A stretch of DNA of 56,935 bases, from assembly GCA_030831085.1 (NCBI GenBank), contig JAURLT010000152.1:1-56935 (forward strand), read 5' to 3'. The notes below the pieces were generated by a model. It did not search any database. It had not been told where the DNA came from and saw only the letters and a program-made list of their open reading frames with translations. Positions 1-8,227 of this stretch are shown piece after piece. Within the stretch, counting starts at the first letter, position 1. Every line of letters begins with the position of its first letter. The stretch is from Gammaproteobacteria bacterium (GTDB lineage Bacteria > Pseudomonadota > Gammaproteobacteria > Steroidobacterales > Steroidobacteraceae). Position numbers and translations under genes: made by a program.

Positions 1-737
1 CGACTCACGACGGGGCTCGACTGCAGGCAGTGCCGGCGGCCGTTCTCGATGGTGTACTTGTGATAGTCGAGCACGCTGTCGAGGCCCTTGTGCAGGTAGG
101 GGACGTGGTAGCCGCCGTCGAGGTAATTGTCGACGAAGACCTTCCAGTTGCAGTCGAACAGGTAGTGCTGGCGATCGAACCAGTGCAGGCTGCCGAGGTC
201 CAGTTGGGCGACTTCCGCCATCACCTCGGGTCCGAGGAATTCCTCCAGCGAAGGGCCTTGCGGGGCAATGCGCACGAATACCCAGTTTTCCCAGGTGGCG
301 GTGGCGACCGGGACCAGCGAATGATCTGCGGGCTCGAAATTGATGGCGCCCTCGAAGGCGGGTGCAGCCTTCAGGTTGCCTTCCAGGGTGTAGGTCCAGC
401 CATGGTAGGGGCAGGTGAGGCGCTTGACGCAGCCCGCGGGTTCGGTCATCACGGCCGCGGCATGGTGCCGGCAGACGTTGAAGAACCCGCGCAGGGTGCC
501 GTCGTTGCCGCGCACCACCACCAGCGGTTCGCCGGCGAGTTCCAGCGTGACGTAGCAGCCGGGGTCACGAACCTGGTCTACCCGGCACGCATATTGCCAG
601 GACCGGGCAAAGGTGGTGTCCCGCTCCAGCTCGAGGAAGCGCGGATCGGTGTACCAGGAGGCGGGGGGCGTCGAGGCCTCGGCCAGCGTCAGTTCCGGGC
701 GATAGCGTTCGATCTCTGCAAGCAGCGGGCTGGGCAT
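1..737 (-). CDS. Rieske 2Fe-2S aromatic-ring-hydroxylating oxygenase, alpha subunit (partial, C-terminus missing)
   Basis: The gene starts at the ATG at 735-737 and runs off the left edge, leaving about 245 codons of a family normally near 350-450 residues. The Rieske cluster ligands are visible as C89-R-H91 and C109-P-Y-H112, with the usual 17-residue spacing and a following G-W. Further on, a D-N-Y-x-D-G-G-Y-H-x3-L-H stretch supplies the two histidines of the mononuclear Fe(II) site. Such proteins hydroxylate aromatic rings or demethylate quaternary amines using electrons from a reductase that is not in this window. The substrate cannot be told. A TATAGT box at 767-772 on the same strand could be its -10, so it may be transcribed separately from the upstream namZ-like gene, whose stop codon is 58 bases away. 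Confidence 0.9.
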   Translation of the reverse strand, partial: MPSPLLAEIERYRPELTLAEASTPPASWYTDPRFLELERDTTFARSWQYACRVDQVRDPGCYVTLELAGEPLVVVRGNDGTLRGFFNVCRHHAAAVMTEPAGCVKRLTCPYHGWTYTLEGNLKAAPAFEGAINFEPADHSLVPVATATWENWVFVRIAPQGPSLEEFLGPEVMAEVAQLDLGSLHWFDRQHYLFDCNWKVFVDNYLDGGYHVPYLHKGLDSVLDYHKYTIENGRRHCLQSSPVVS

Positions 738-766
738 CGTCCGGGGCTCCCTAGTGCCAGGACGAG

Positions 767-772
767 ACTATA
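767..772 (-). promoter_or_regulatory. Possible -10 element for the Rieske oxygenase gene
   Basis: The minus strand reads TATAGT here, 29 bases before the oxygenase ATG, in the 58-base gap after the namZ-like gene. No good -35 is seen 16-18 bases upstream, so this is a weak candidate. Confidence 0.25.
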
Positions 773-795
773 TCAGCGCCGGGGTGCGACAGCCT

Positions 796-2019
796 TTACT
801 CGTACAGCAGGCTCCCCTTCCGTCGCTCACTGAACTTAAGCAGGCTTCCAGCCCACGCCTGCTCCATCTTTTCTGCCGAGGCACCGGCGCGCAGCAACTC
901 CACGGTGGCCACGTTGCCCCAGTGCCGGGCGAGGTAGGCTTCCTCGCCGACCGTGAGGGCCTCCGGATACAGGCGCCTCAGGGTGGCCTGGATCTGCAAC
1001 CCGGTGTGCAGGGGGCGATAACGGCCGGGGTCAGTCAGCCTCAGCCGTACTCCCGATAGCCCCTTGCCCGCGAACTTGCCGTAAAAAGGCCGGAAGGTGG
1101 CGGGCTGAAAGCGAATCCCTGGTAGCGCCAGCGCATTCAGTTCGCGGGCCAGGGCGGTCCCATCGATGAACTCGGCGCCGATCAGCTCGAAGGGCATGGT
1201 GGAGCCCACGCCGTCGCTGAGCACCGGGAAGCTGGCTGCCAGCATCCCGGTGGTGATGTACAGGTGGGCCTGCAGGATATGCGGGATGTGGGGTGAGGTG
1301 ATGGTCCACTCAAGTCCCGTGTCGCCCCAGGTCATCTCGCGCTGCCAGCCGCGCATCGGCACCACGTGCAGTTCGCAATCGATGCCGAGTTCGCTCCTGA
1401 AGTAGCGCGCCACCTCGCCCATGGTCATGCCGTGGGAAATTGGCACGGGGCCCCAGCCGATGAAGTTGTACCACTCGGCTTCGATGACCGGGCCTTCGAA
1501 GAGCAGGCCGCCCAGGGGATTCGGCCGATCCAGCACCACCAGCGGCTTGCCGTGCTCGGCACAGGCCCGCATGACCTCGCCCATGGTGGAGATATAGGTG
1601 TAGGTCCTCGAGCCCACGTCCTGCAGGTCCAGCAGCAGCAGGTCCACGTCGGCAAGCGCCTCGGCGCTCGGGCGGCGACTCTTGCCATAGAGGCTGGTCA
1701 CCGGCAGTCCGGTGGCCGCGTCACGTTCGTCGCCGACGTGATCGCCGGCCGGCACGTCGCCGCGGATGCCGTGCTCCGGCGCATAGAGCCTGACCAGGTT
1801 GACCCGCTCATCGGCGGCCAGGCGATCGACACTAGGCACCAGCTGGCCGTCCACTCCAGAGGGGTTCGTCACCAGCCCCACCCGCTTGCCCTCGAGCAGG
1901 GCGAGGTGTTCGCTGCCTTGCTCCAGCAATACGTCGATGCCGAGCGTCACCGCCGGACTTTCCGCCTGCGCCGACAGCGTCAGGCAGCAGGCGAACAGCG
2001 CGGCGACCAGGCGCCTCAT
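796..2019 (-). CDS. namZ: DUF1343 / NamZ-type exo-beta-N-acetylmuramidase, exported
   Basis: 407 residues, the usual length of the family. Residues 1-19 form a signal peptide ending SAQA, so the protein is exported. The mature part carries the family's landmarks: G-K-R-V-G-L-V-T-N-P-S-G near residue 44, L-Y-A-P-E-H-G-I-R-G, D-L-Q-D-V-G-S-R-T-Y-T-Y, and a L-D-R-P-N-P-L-G-G segment. Characterised members (YbbC/NamZ of Bacillus) remove terminal MurNAc from peptidoglycan fragments during cell-wall recycling. Its start codon overlaps the stop of the cyclase-peptidase fusion gene upstream (shared bases 2016-2019), so the two are very likely translated together. That suggests a joint role in periplasmic salvage of wall fragments or peptides. 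Activity of this particular protein is inferred. Confidence 0.88.
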   Translation of the reverse strand: MRRLVAALFACCLTLSAQAESPAVTLGIDVLLEQGSEHLALLEGKRVGLVTNPSGVDGQLVPSVDRLAADERVNLVRLYAPEHGIRGDVPAGDHVGDERDAATGLPVTSLYGKSRRPSAEALADVDLLLLDLQDVGSRTYTYISTMGEVMRACAEHGKPLVVLDRPNPLGGLLFEGPVIEAEWYNFIGWGPVPISHGMTMGEVARYFRSELGIDCELHVVPMRGWQREMTWGDTGLEWTITSPHIPHILQAHLYITTGMLAASFPVLSDGVGSTMPFELIGAEFIDGTALARELNALALPGIRFQPATFRPFYGKFAGKGLSGVRLRLTDPGRYRPLHTGLQIQATLRRLYPEALTVGEEAYLARHWGNVATVELLRAGASAEKMEQAWAGSLLKFSERRKGSLLYE

Positions 2020-4865
2020 TGGGTCAAACCGGCCTGGTCGAGGATGAAGGCGTAGACCTCGGCCAGCTCCCGGTACCGCTCGAAACGCCCCGACTTACCG
2101 CCGTGCCCGGCTTGCATGGTGGTCCGGAACAGCAGCGGATTCTGGTCGGTCTTGCGATCGCGCAGCCGGGCGACCCACTTGGCGGGCTCGAAATACTGCA
2201 CCTGGCTGTCCCACAGGCCGGTGGTGACCAGCATGGCCGGATAGTCCTGCGCCTGGATGTTGTCGTAGGGTGAATAGGACAGGATGTAGTCGTAGTAGAT
2301 CTTGTCGGTGGGATTGCCCCACTCGTCGAACTCGTTGGTGGTCAGCGGAATGCTCTCATCGAGCATGGTGGTGACCGCATCGACAAACGGTACCTGGGCA
2401 ATGATCCCGCGGTAGTCACCCGGCGCCTCGTTGGCAATGACGCCCATCAGCAATCCCCCGGCACTGCCACCCTGGGCGAAGACGCGGGCTGGATCCACAT
2501 ATTGACCTGCCACTAGGAAGCGCGTTACGTCGACAAAATCGTTGAAGGTGTTGCGCTTGGCCAGCAGCTTGCCGTTCTCGTACCAGCTGCGGCCCATTTC
2601 CTGGCCGCCGCGCACGTGGGCGATGGCCACCACGAACCCGCGATCCAGCAGCGACAACCAGGTGCGGCTGAAGAACGGGTCGGTAGAAGAACCATAGGAG
2701 CCATAGGCGTACTGGAACAGCGGGGCCGTGCCATCCCGCGGCGTATTCTGGCGATAGACCACGGAAACCGGTACCCGCGTGCCGTCGCGGGCGGTGGCCC
2801 ACAGGTACTCGCTGGCGTAGCGCGTGGCATCGAAGTCCCCAAGCACCGGCTCGCGCTTGAGCAGGGTGCGTTCCCCGGTGGCCATGTCGAGGTCGAAGGT
2901 CGACAGCGGGGTCGTCATCGACTCGTAGGTGTAGCGCAGGGTCGTGCTGTCTACCGAGGGGTTGCTGCCCAGTTCGAAGGCGTAGGTCGGGTCGTCGGAG
3001 TCGACGTAGTAGTCCTCGCCGCCAGCCCACCGGCGGATGCGCAACTTGCGCAGGCCGCCGGAGCGCTCGTCGACCGCCAGGAAGTCCCTGAAGATGGCAA
3101 AGTCGTTGATAAAGGCATCCTCGCGATGCCCGATGACCTCCCTCCAGGCACTGCGGTCGTCCGTCTGGCCATCGGCTGCTTCCATCAGCCGGAAGTTCCT
3201 GGCCTGCCAGTTGCTGCGGATGATCCAGCGGCCGTCTACGTGGTCGGCCTGGTATTCGTGGTCGCGCTCGCGGGGCAGGAACACCCGGAAGTTCAGTTCG
3301 GGGTCGCTGGCTTCCGCGTAGCGGATTTCGCTGGAGACGGTGCTCTCGGCCTGGATCAGCAGGTAGCGATCGTCGCTGGTCTTGCCCACCCCGGTGTAGA
3401 AACTCTCATCGTCCTGTTCGTAAACCAGCGCATCCTCGGCCGGATCGGTGCCGAGCACGTGCTTGCGAACCTTGAGGCCCAGCAGCGTCTGGGGGTCCTT
3501 CTCTACGTAGATCAGCGTGCGGCTGTCTGCGGCCCAGGCCAGGCCAGCCTCTGCGTTCTCGATGCGGTCCGCCAGCACCTCTCCCGACACGAGGTCCTTG
3601 AAACGGATCGTGTACTGCCGCCGGCCCACTGAATCCTCGGCCCAGGCCAGCAGACGGTTGTCCGGCGCGACTTCCCAGTTGGCGACCTGGTAGAAGCCGT
3701 GGCCTTCGGCCAGCTGGTTCAGGTCCAGCATCACCTGCTCGGGCGCGTCCATGCTGCCTTCGCGCCGGGCGTAGATCGGCCGTTCCTGGCCGGTCTCGTA
3801 GCGGCTGTAGTACCACCAGCCGTCGTCCAGCACCGGCACGCTGGCGTCGTCCTGCTTGATGCGGGCCACGATTTCTTCGTAGAGGCTTTCCTGAAGCCCA
3901 CGGGTGTGCAGCAGCATGGCATCGACGTGCGCATTCTCTGCCTGCAGGTAAGCCAGCACGTCGGGGTCGCTGCGGGTGTCATCGCGCAGCCAGTAGTACT
4001 CGTCCTCGCGGTTGCCGGCCTCGGCCACCACGGTAAAGGGTCGCTTTTCTGCCATGGGCGCGGAGCCTGACACGGAAGACCGTTCGGGCACCAGCGCGAC
4101 CACCCGCACGGGTCCCCCGGAGCCTCCCTCGATCTTCATCGGCAGGGCGATGAGGGTGGCGCCGCGCACGGGCAGTTGTTCCAGTCCGGTCAGGTTCTCG
4201 AGGCCGGGCACGTCGCGAGCCGCCGCCACCCGGTGAACCCTGAAGTCCTTCGAGTTGCCCGGATCGATGGAGGCGGTGTCCACGCCGAGGACCGCCACAC
4301 CCCGTTCCTCGACCAGGAGTCTGGCAGCCTCCTCGCCGTAACTGGGAAAGGACAGTCTGCTGGCATCGCCCGCGGTGTCGTCGCCGAGGTAAGCCTTGGC
4401 ATCCGGCCAGCGCCTGCTCCAACCGGTGCGCAGAAGCACGACGGCGCCGGCAGGGATGGCGCCGTAAGTGCCCTCGAAATCGAGCACGTCCTGCCGTTGC
4501 AGCTGGTAGTCCGGATCACGGGCCGCTTGCGCGCTGAGGTCGATCACGATGGCCGGCGCGATCAGGTTCTCCAGGGGGATCTTCTCCGCCGTGATGCCGG
4601 CTTCGGCGAAGTGATGGGGGGCATCGAGGTGCGTCCCGCCATGCTCAGGTGTGCATACCGCATAAGAAGAGTAGAACCAGCCGCCCGGTGTATGTCCTTC
4701 AGCCAGGGTCTTGAGTTCGAAGCGCGACGGGGAGGTCGGCCAGTAGAGGGTGTCCGCGTTGTAGGCGTGGGTCAGGTCTACGATGCGGTGACCGGTGAGG
4801 TCGAGGGCCTGGGCCGGCCCGATGATCAGCCCGAGCAATCCGAGCAGGTGGAGAAGTCTCGACAT
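2016..4865 (-). CDS. Exported fusion: kynurenine-formamidase-like cyclase + oligopeptidase B (S9A peptidase)
   Basis: One uninterrupted 949-residue reading frame. Residues 1-20 are a signal peptide (cleavage after AQA). Residues 21-260 are a cyclase/KynB-type metal hydrolase with the H75-G-G-T-H79-L-D81-A-P-H84 metal motif, ending in the family's usual G-G-S-G-G-P-V-R-V tail. After a roughly 10-residue linker, residues 271-949 match full-length oligopeptidase B: E-Y-Y-W-L-R-D-D at the start of the propeller, catalytic S801 in GGSAGG, D886 in LWDSQV and H921 in AGHGG. The spacings 85 and 35 equal those of classical oligopeptidase B (532/617/652). The peptidase is expected to cut after Arg/Lys in short peptides; the cyclase half would hydrolyse an amide or lactone. 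Neither domain looks degraded. I know of no standard family with this architecture, and oligopeptidase B is more often a separate protein. The alternative is two genes merged by a sequencing error removing a stop. Confidence 0.88.
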   Translation of the reverse strand: MSRLLHLLGLLGLIIGPAQALDLTGHRIVDLTHAYNADTLYWPTSPSRFELKTLAEGHTPGGWFYSSYAVCTPEHGGTHLDAPHHFAEAGITAEKIPLENLIAPAIVIDLSAQAARDPDYQLQRQDVLDFEGTYGAIPAGAVVLLRTGWSRRWPDAKAYLGDDTAGDASRLSFPSYGEEAARLLVEERGVAVLGVDTASIDPGNSKDFRVHRVAAARDVPGLENLTGLEQLPVRGATLIALPMKIEGGSGGPVRVVALVPERSSVSGSAPMAEKRPFTVVAEAGNREDEYYWLRDDTRSDPDVLAYLQAENAHVDAMLLHTRGLQESLYEEIVARIKQDDASVPVLDDGWWYYSRYETGQERPIYARREGSMDAPEQVMLDLNQLAEGHGFYQVANWEVAPDNRLLAWAEDSVGRRQYTIRFKDLVSGEVLADRIENAEAGLAWAADSRTLIYVEKDPQTLLGLKVRKHVLGTDPAEDALVYEQDDESFYTGVGKTSDDRYLLIQAESTVSSEIRYAEASDPELNFRVFLPRERDHEYQADHVDGRWIIRSNWQARNFRLMEAADGQTDDRSAWREVIGHREDAFINDFAIFRDFLAVDERSGGLRKLRIRRWAGGEDYYVDSDDPTYAFELGSNPSVDSTTLRYTYESMTTPLSTFDLDMATGERTLLKREPVLGDFDATRYASEYLWATARDGTRVPVSVVYRQNTPRDGTAPLFQYAYGSYGSSTDPFFSRTWLSLLDRGFVVAIAHVRGGQEMGRSWYENGKLLAKRNTFNDFVDVTRFLVAGQYVDPARVFAQGGSAGGLLMGVIANEAPGDYRGIIAQVPFVDAVTTMLDESIPLTTNEFDEWGNPTDKIYYDYILSYSPYDNIQAQDYPAMLVTTGLWDSQVQYFEPAKWVARLRDRKTDQNPLLFRTTMQAGHGGKSGRFERYRELAEVYAFILDQAGLTQ

Positions 4866-4904
4866 GGTTTCAGCCCCTGGTGTGGGTGGGTGGCAGTCCT
4901 CACA

Positions 4905-5633
4905 TCATAAGCAATCACGGTCCTGGGCGAGGCCGGGCAGGGTCGCCGCCACCATGGCGGCAGCGAATTCGGCGTAGGCGTCATGGGAGGGGTGAAAGCC
5001 GTCGGCCGAGAACTGCTCACGGCCGGGCGCGAAGTCGAGCGGGACTGCGATGCAGCGCGACCGGTCCTGGACCGCGTCTGCCAGCGCTTGGGCAAAGCGC
5101 TTCCCGCGCAGGCCGATGACCCACCTCAGCGGCTGAGGCAGCAGTGGAAAATGCTGCAGTGGAGGAATGCCGGCCATCACCACCCAGGCAGCGGGTGAGT
5201 GCGCCCGCAGTCCGTCGAGCAGCCGGTCCAGGTCCCGGCGCCAGGTGGCGAGGGTGGTCATGGAGGTGATGTCGTTCACCCCGACCGACACCACGAACAG
5301 GTCGACTGGCTGCGTAGTCAGTCGGGGCAGCAGGCGCTCGGTCACGCCCCGGGTCGTGGCGCCGATCTTGCCGAGTGACTCCCAGCGGATACCGACGCCC
5401 AGGTGGTCCGCCAGCATCACGACCATGCGAGGGAGCAAGGCAGCCTGCATATGGTGGGCGCCCACGCCGGCGATGATGGAATCCCCGATGCCGACCACCC
5501 GCAGCGAGGGATCGCCGGGAAGGATGCCCCTGGGCTCGCCGGGCGGCGGGGCAAAACGGGGTGCTCTACGGCGCACCCGGAGCGCCTGGGGCAACAGCCA
5601 GGGTAGGGCCAACCAGAAAAGCAGCGTTCTCAC
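4905..5633 (-). CDS. SGNH/GDSL-family hydrolase
   Basis: 242 residues from a GTG at 5631-5633; the only in-frame ATGs lie inside the divergent MAPEG gene, so the GTG, followed by a hydrophobic N-terminus (L-L-F-W-L-A-L-P-W), is preferred. Block I is V-V-G-I-G-D-S-I-I-A-G-V-G with the nucleophile serine in GDS. Block III is S-V-G-V-N-D-I with its oxyanion Asn, and block V is D-G-F-H-P-S with the Asp-His pair. The family covers esterases, lipases and acyl-polysaccharide deacetylases. The hydrophobic start suggests a membrane anchor or uncleaved signal, placing the enzyme at the periplasmic face. Substrate is unknown. It lies 39 bases upstream of the cyclase-peptidase fusion on the same strand and may be the first gene of that transcript. 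Confidence 0.85.
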   Translation of the reverse strand: MRTLLFWLALPWLLPQALRVRRRAPRFAPPPGEPRGILPGDPSLRVVGIGDSIIAGVGAHHMQAALLPRMVVMLADHLGVGIRWESLGKIGATTRGVTERLLPRLTTQPVDLFVVSVGVNDITSMTTLATWRRDLDRLLDGLRAHSPAAWVVMAGIPPLQHFPLLPQPLRWVIGLRGKRFAQALADAVQDRSRCIAVPLDFAPGREQFSADGFHPSHDAYAEFAAAMVAATLPGLAQDRDCL

Positions 5634-5694
5634 GTCCGGGGAATCCTGGGAACCGGGGGCGCAGTGTAGACTGACGCGCAACAAGGGGGTCGGC

Positions 5695-6126
5695 ATGTAC
5701 GCACATGGCTTACTGGCGCCGATGACCGCACTGATCGGCTGGTCACTGGTGATGCTGATCTGGCTGGGGTGCACGCGCCTCCCGGCCATGCGGCGGCTGG
5801 GCATCAGGCCCGAGACCGGCAAGTTCGCCGGTGCCACCAATGCGGTCATGCCGGATCGGCCACGCCAGGTAGCGGACAACTACAACCATCTGATGGAACA
5901 ACCCACCCTCTTTTTCGCCATTTGCATCGTGCTGCAGTGGCTGGGGCAGGGCGAGCATCCAATCAACATCGGTTTTGCCTGGGGCTACGTGGCGCTGCGG
6001 ATCGCTCATTCGCTGGTTCAGGCCACCTTCAACCATGTGCCCACCCGCTTTGCGCTGTTCGCGCTCTCCAGCCTGCTGCTGCTGGGCCTGACGCTACATG
6101 CGGCCCTGGGCATGGCCCACCATTGA
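5695..6126 (+). CDS. MAPEG-family membrane protein
   Basis: 143 residues with four predicted membrane segments (about 6-26, 80-98, 100-115, 118-138) and the family's central signature R-x4-N-x3-M-E-Q-P (N-Y-N-H-L-M-E-Q-P-T-L-F-F). MAPEG proteins are small integral membrane proteins including microsomal glutathione transferases; bacterial members of this branch are mostly uncharacterised. The gene is divergent from the SGNH hydrolase with 61 bases between starts. The next gene, an exported VOC protein, follows 34 bases downstream on the same strand. A second, unrelated-looking MAPEG gene is present near 13 kb. Confidence 0.85.
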   Translation: MYAHGLLAPMTALIGWSLVMLIWLGCTRLPAMRRLGIRPETGKFAGATNAVMPDRPRQVADNYNHLMEQPTLFFAICIVLQWLGQGEHPINIGFAWGYVALRIAHSLVQATFNHVPTRFALFALSSLLLLGLTLHAALGMAHH

Positions 6127-6160
6127 ACCGGACCGTGAGTAGCCTGCCAAGGTCAGTCAC

Positions 6161-6724
6161 ATGAACTCAATCCAGCGTCTGCTCTGCCTGCTGTCTTGCG
6201 CGGTTTGCCTGCTGTCGACGCCAGTGACAGCGGAGCAGGATCCCCTGGTATTGAGGCGCCAGACCTTGATCGTCCGCAACATCGAGGCCTCGCTGGCGCT
6301 TTATCGCGACGCCATTGGCATGGAAGTCTTTTACGACGAGGTGATCCGACGGCCGCGGGGCGAGGGCCAGCCGGATCAGCAGATCAGGCTGATCTTCCTG
6401 AGGGCGACCGACACCTACATCGGCGTACTGGGACTGGTTGATTTCCAGTATGACGATCGGGGCCATCCTGATCACAGCAAGCCGATCAGACGGGAGGGCA
6501 TGACGCCCGGCAATGCGGTGGTGCTCTTCAACACCACGGAACTCGAGGCCCGCTGGCCGCGCATTGTGGCCACGCCCGGCGTGGAGGTGATGCGCGGCCC
6601 GACCTTGCGTGAGTACCCGGGCTACGCGAATCAGCCGCCGATCCGGGTGATGGTCACCCTGTTTTACGATCCAGACGGGTTCATCGTCGAGTTCAACCAG
6701 CCGCTCGATCCCATTCAGCCCTAG
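6161..6724 (+). CDS. Exported VOC (glyoxalase/bleomycin-resistance fold) protein
   Basis: 187 residues. Residues 1-24 are a signal peptide (C-L-L-S-T-P-V-T-A, cleaved before E-Q-D), unusual because most VOC proteins are cytoplasmic. The mature part is a VOC module: R-R-Q-T-L-I-V-R-N-I-E-A-S-L-A-L-Y-R-D at the first beta-alpha unit, and Y-D-P-D-G-F-I-V-E-F-N-Q at the end with the typical metal-ligand Glu. The length fits a single paired-repeat VOC protein. The reaction is not predictable; the family includes glyoxalases, extradiol dioxygenases and epimerases. It may share a transcript with the MAPEG gene 34 bases upstream. Confidence 0.82.
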   Translation: MNSIQRLLCLLSCAVCLLSTPVTAEQDPLVLRRQTLIVRNIEASLALYRDAIGMEVFYDEVIRRPRGEGQPDQQIRLIFLRATDTYIGVLGLVDFQYDDRGHPDHSKPIRREGMTPGNAVVLFNTTELEARWPRIVATPGVEVMRGPTLREYPGYANQPPIRVMVTLFYDPDGFIVEFNQPLDPIQP

Positions 6725-6868
6725 TCAAGTCTCAAGTCGACCAACCGTCGCGATTGACATATCTCAGCGATGCCGTGAATTGGCTCCTTGCTTATGTTTA
6801 TACGGGCGCATTGTGAAAGGCGTCGCGCTTAACCTTTGCGGCAGGTCACAAAAACTGGAGTAGGGGTC

Positions 6869-8182
6869 ATGGAAGCACTGATTCGTCGTTCTGTCGCACT
6901 GGGGCTATCTGCGATGGCGGGGGCAGCCTTGGCGGATGGCTCAGAGACCCTGGGAACGCCCTCGATCCCGATCGCGTCGGGTAGTGGGTTGGTCGCTGCC
7001 GGAGTGGGCCTTCACGTTCAGCCGGGTACGATCAATATCGACGTGCCGGTGGATGCTGCTGTCAGGCAGGTGCTGCTGTACTGGCATGGAACTGCCGACG
7101 GCGCTGCTGCAGACACCGTGGGCGACGATGAAGTCCGCATTTCGGACGGCGTGGCCGACCCGGTCCGCGTGGAAGGATTGCAGATCGGTCTGACACCCAG
7201 CACTCTGGGTTTATACAACTATATCGCTTATCGTGCAGACATCACCTCGCTGGGGCTGGTAAAGGCGGGGAGCAACGCCATCACCGTAGATGAAATGGAC
7301 TTCAGCGCGGCGGTGGTGGATGCCGACAATGGGGCTGGCCTGATCGTCATCTACGCCGACGGGACGCTGCGTCAGGTCGACCTCAGGGATGGCAACGACG
7401 TGGCCTACATCAGGAGTCCGGCTCCCCTGACCGATACGGTGCCCCAGGTGTTCAACTTCCTGCCCGCCGACTATGACCGGACCGCCCAGATGGCGCTGTT
7501 CGTGACCAGTGTGTCGGATGACGGGCTGCGTCCCACCGTGGTCGAATTCATTACCGACGGTCCCGGTGGTGGGGTCACCCAGCTCAACAACCAGCTTGGC
7601 AGCTTCGACGGCCCCGAGTGGGATACGCTGGTGGCGTCCGTCAATGTTCCCGCTGGCGCCACCTCGCTATCGGTAGAGGTCAAGTCCGAGGACCTCACGG
7701 CGTCTGGGTTCACTCCTGCTTCCTTGCGCTGGGTAGCCGTAGGCTCGGTGCTGGAGTATGTCGACACGGAGTGCGGACGTATTACCGGAGGTGGCAGCGT
7801 TTTGACGACCGACGCGCGGGTAACCCGCGGTTTCGAGCTGCACTGCGACCTTCGCTCCCCCAACAACCTGCAGGTCAACTGGGGTGGCAACCGCTTCCAT
7901 CTCGAGAACCTCGCCGCTGCCGTATGCGAGGACACGCTGGTGGAACAGGCGCCGCCGCGTTCGGCGCCTTTCGATACCTTCCGTGGTGTCGGAACGGGTC
8001 GCTACAACGGGCAGGCGGGTGCCACGATCGAGTTCGAGTTCGTCGATGCGGGCGAGCCGGGCACCAATGATTCTGCCAGCCTCATGATTCGGGATGCTTC
8101 CGGTAATCTCGTGCTCGAGGCTGCCGGCTTCATTAAACATGGCAATCTGCAAACCCACAAGGACCGGGCCTGCTCCCGGTAG
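6869..8182 (+). CDS. Secreted post-COAP-type repeat protein, function unknown
   Basis: The ATG at 6869 is chosen because it has a Shine-Dalgarno sequence (GGAG) before it and is followed at once by a signal peptide (residues 1-22, cleavage after ALA); an in-frame start 33 bases earlier would bury the signal. The 437-residue product has an N-terminal beta-rich domain (about 25-285) with V-L-L-Y-W-H-G-T and a second domain (about 295-430) with G-R-I-T-G-G-G-S, R-G-F-E-L-H-C-D, N-N-L-Q-V-N-W-G, F-H-L-E-N-L and G-T-G-R-Y-N-G. The second pattern recurs in surface proteins that follow 'choice-of-anchor' domains in many bacteria. No C-terminal anchor is visible, so the protein may be released. The function is unknown. 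A strong hairpin follows 14 bases after the stop. Confidence 0.8.
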   Translation: MEALIRRSVALGLSAMAGAALADGSETLGTPSIPIASGSGLVAAGVGLHVQPGTINIDVPVDAAVRQVLLYWHGTADGAAADTVGDDEVRISDGVADPVRVEGLQIGLTPSTLGLYNYIAYRADITSLGLVKAGSNAITVDEMDFSAAVVDADNGAGLIVIYADGTLRQVDLRDGNDVAYIRSPAPLTDTVPQVFNFLPADYDRTAQMALFVTSVSDDGLRPTVVEFITDGPGGGVTQLNNQLGSFDGPEWDTLVASVNVPAGATSLSVEVKSEDLTASGFTPASLRWVAVGSVLEYVDTECGRITGGGSVLTTDARVTRGFELHCDLRSPNNLQVNWGGNRFHLENLAAAVCEDTLVEQAPPRSAPFDTFRGVGTGRYNGQAGATIEFEFVDAGEPGTNDSASLMIRDASGNLVLEAAGFIKHGNLQTHKDRACSR

Positions 8183-8196
8183 CTGTCTTGCCTTTG

Positions 8197-8222
8197 ACCC
8201 CCGGCCCGCAAGGGCCGGGGGT
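8197..8222. terminator. Strong GC hairpin between convergent genes (probable bidirectional terminator)
   Basis: An 11-bp perfect stem (8197-8207 with 8212-8222) closes a GCAA tetraloop. It sits between the stop at 8182 on the plus strand and the stop at 8228 on the minus strand. No U-tract follows on either side, so intrinsic termination may be partial, but the position fits a shared terminator. Confidence 0.65.
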
Positions 8223-8227
8223 ATCAG

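Noticed and set aside
30-833. 267-codon plus-strand frame opposite the Rieske oxygenase
   Set aside because: The minus strand carries both iron-centre motifs; the antisense product has no recognisable feature.
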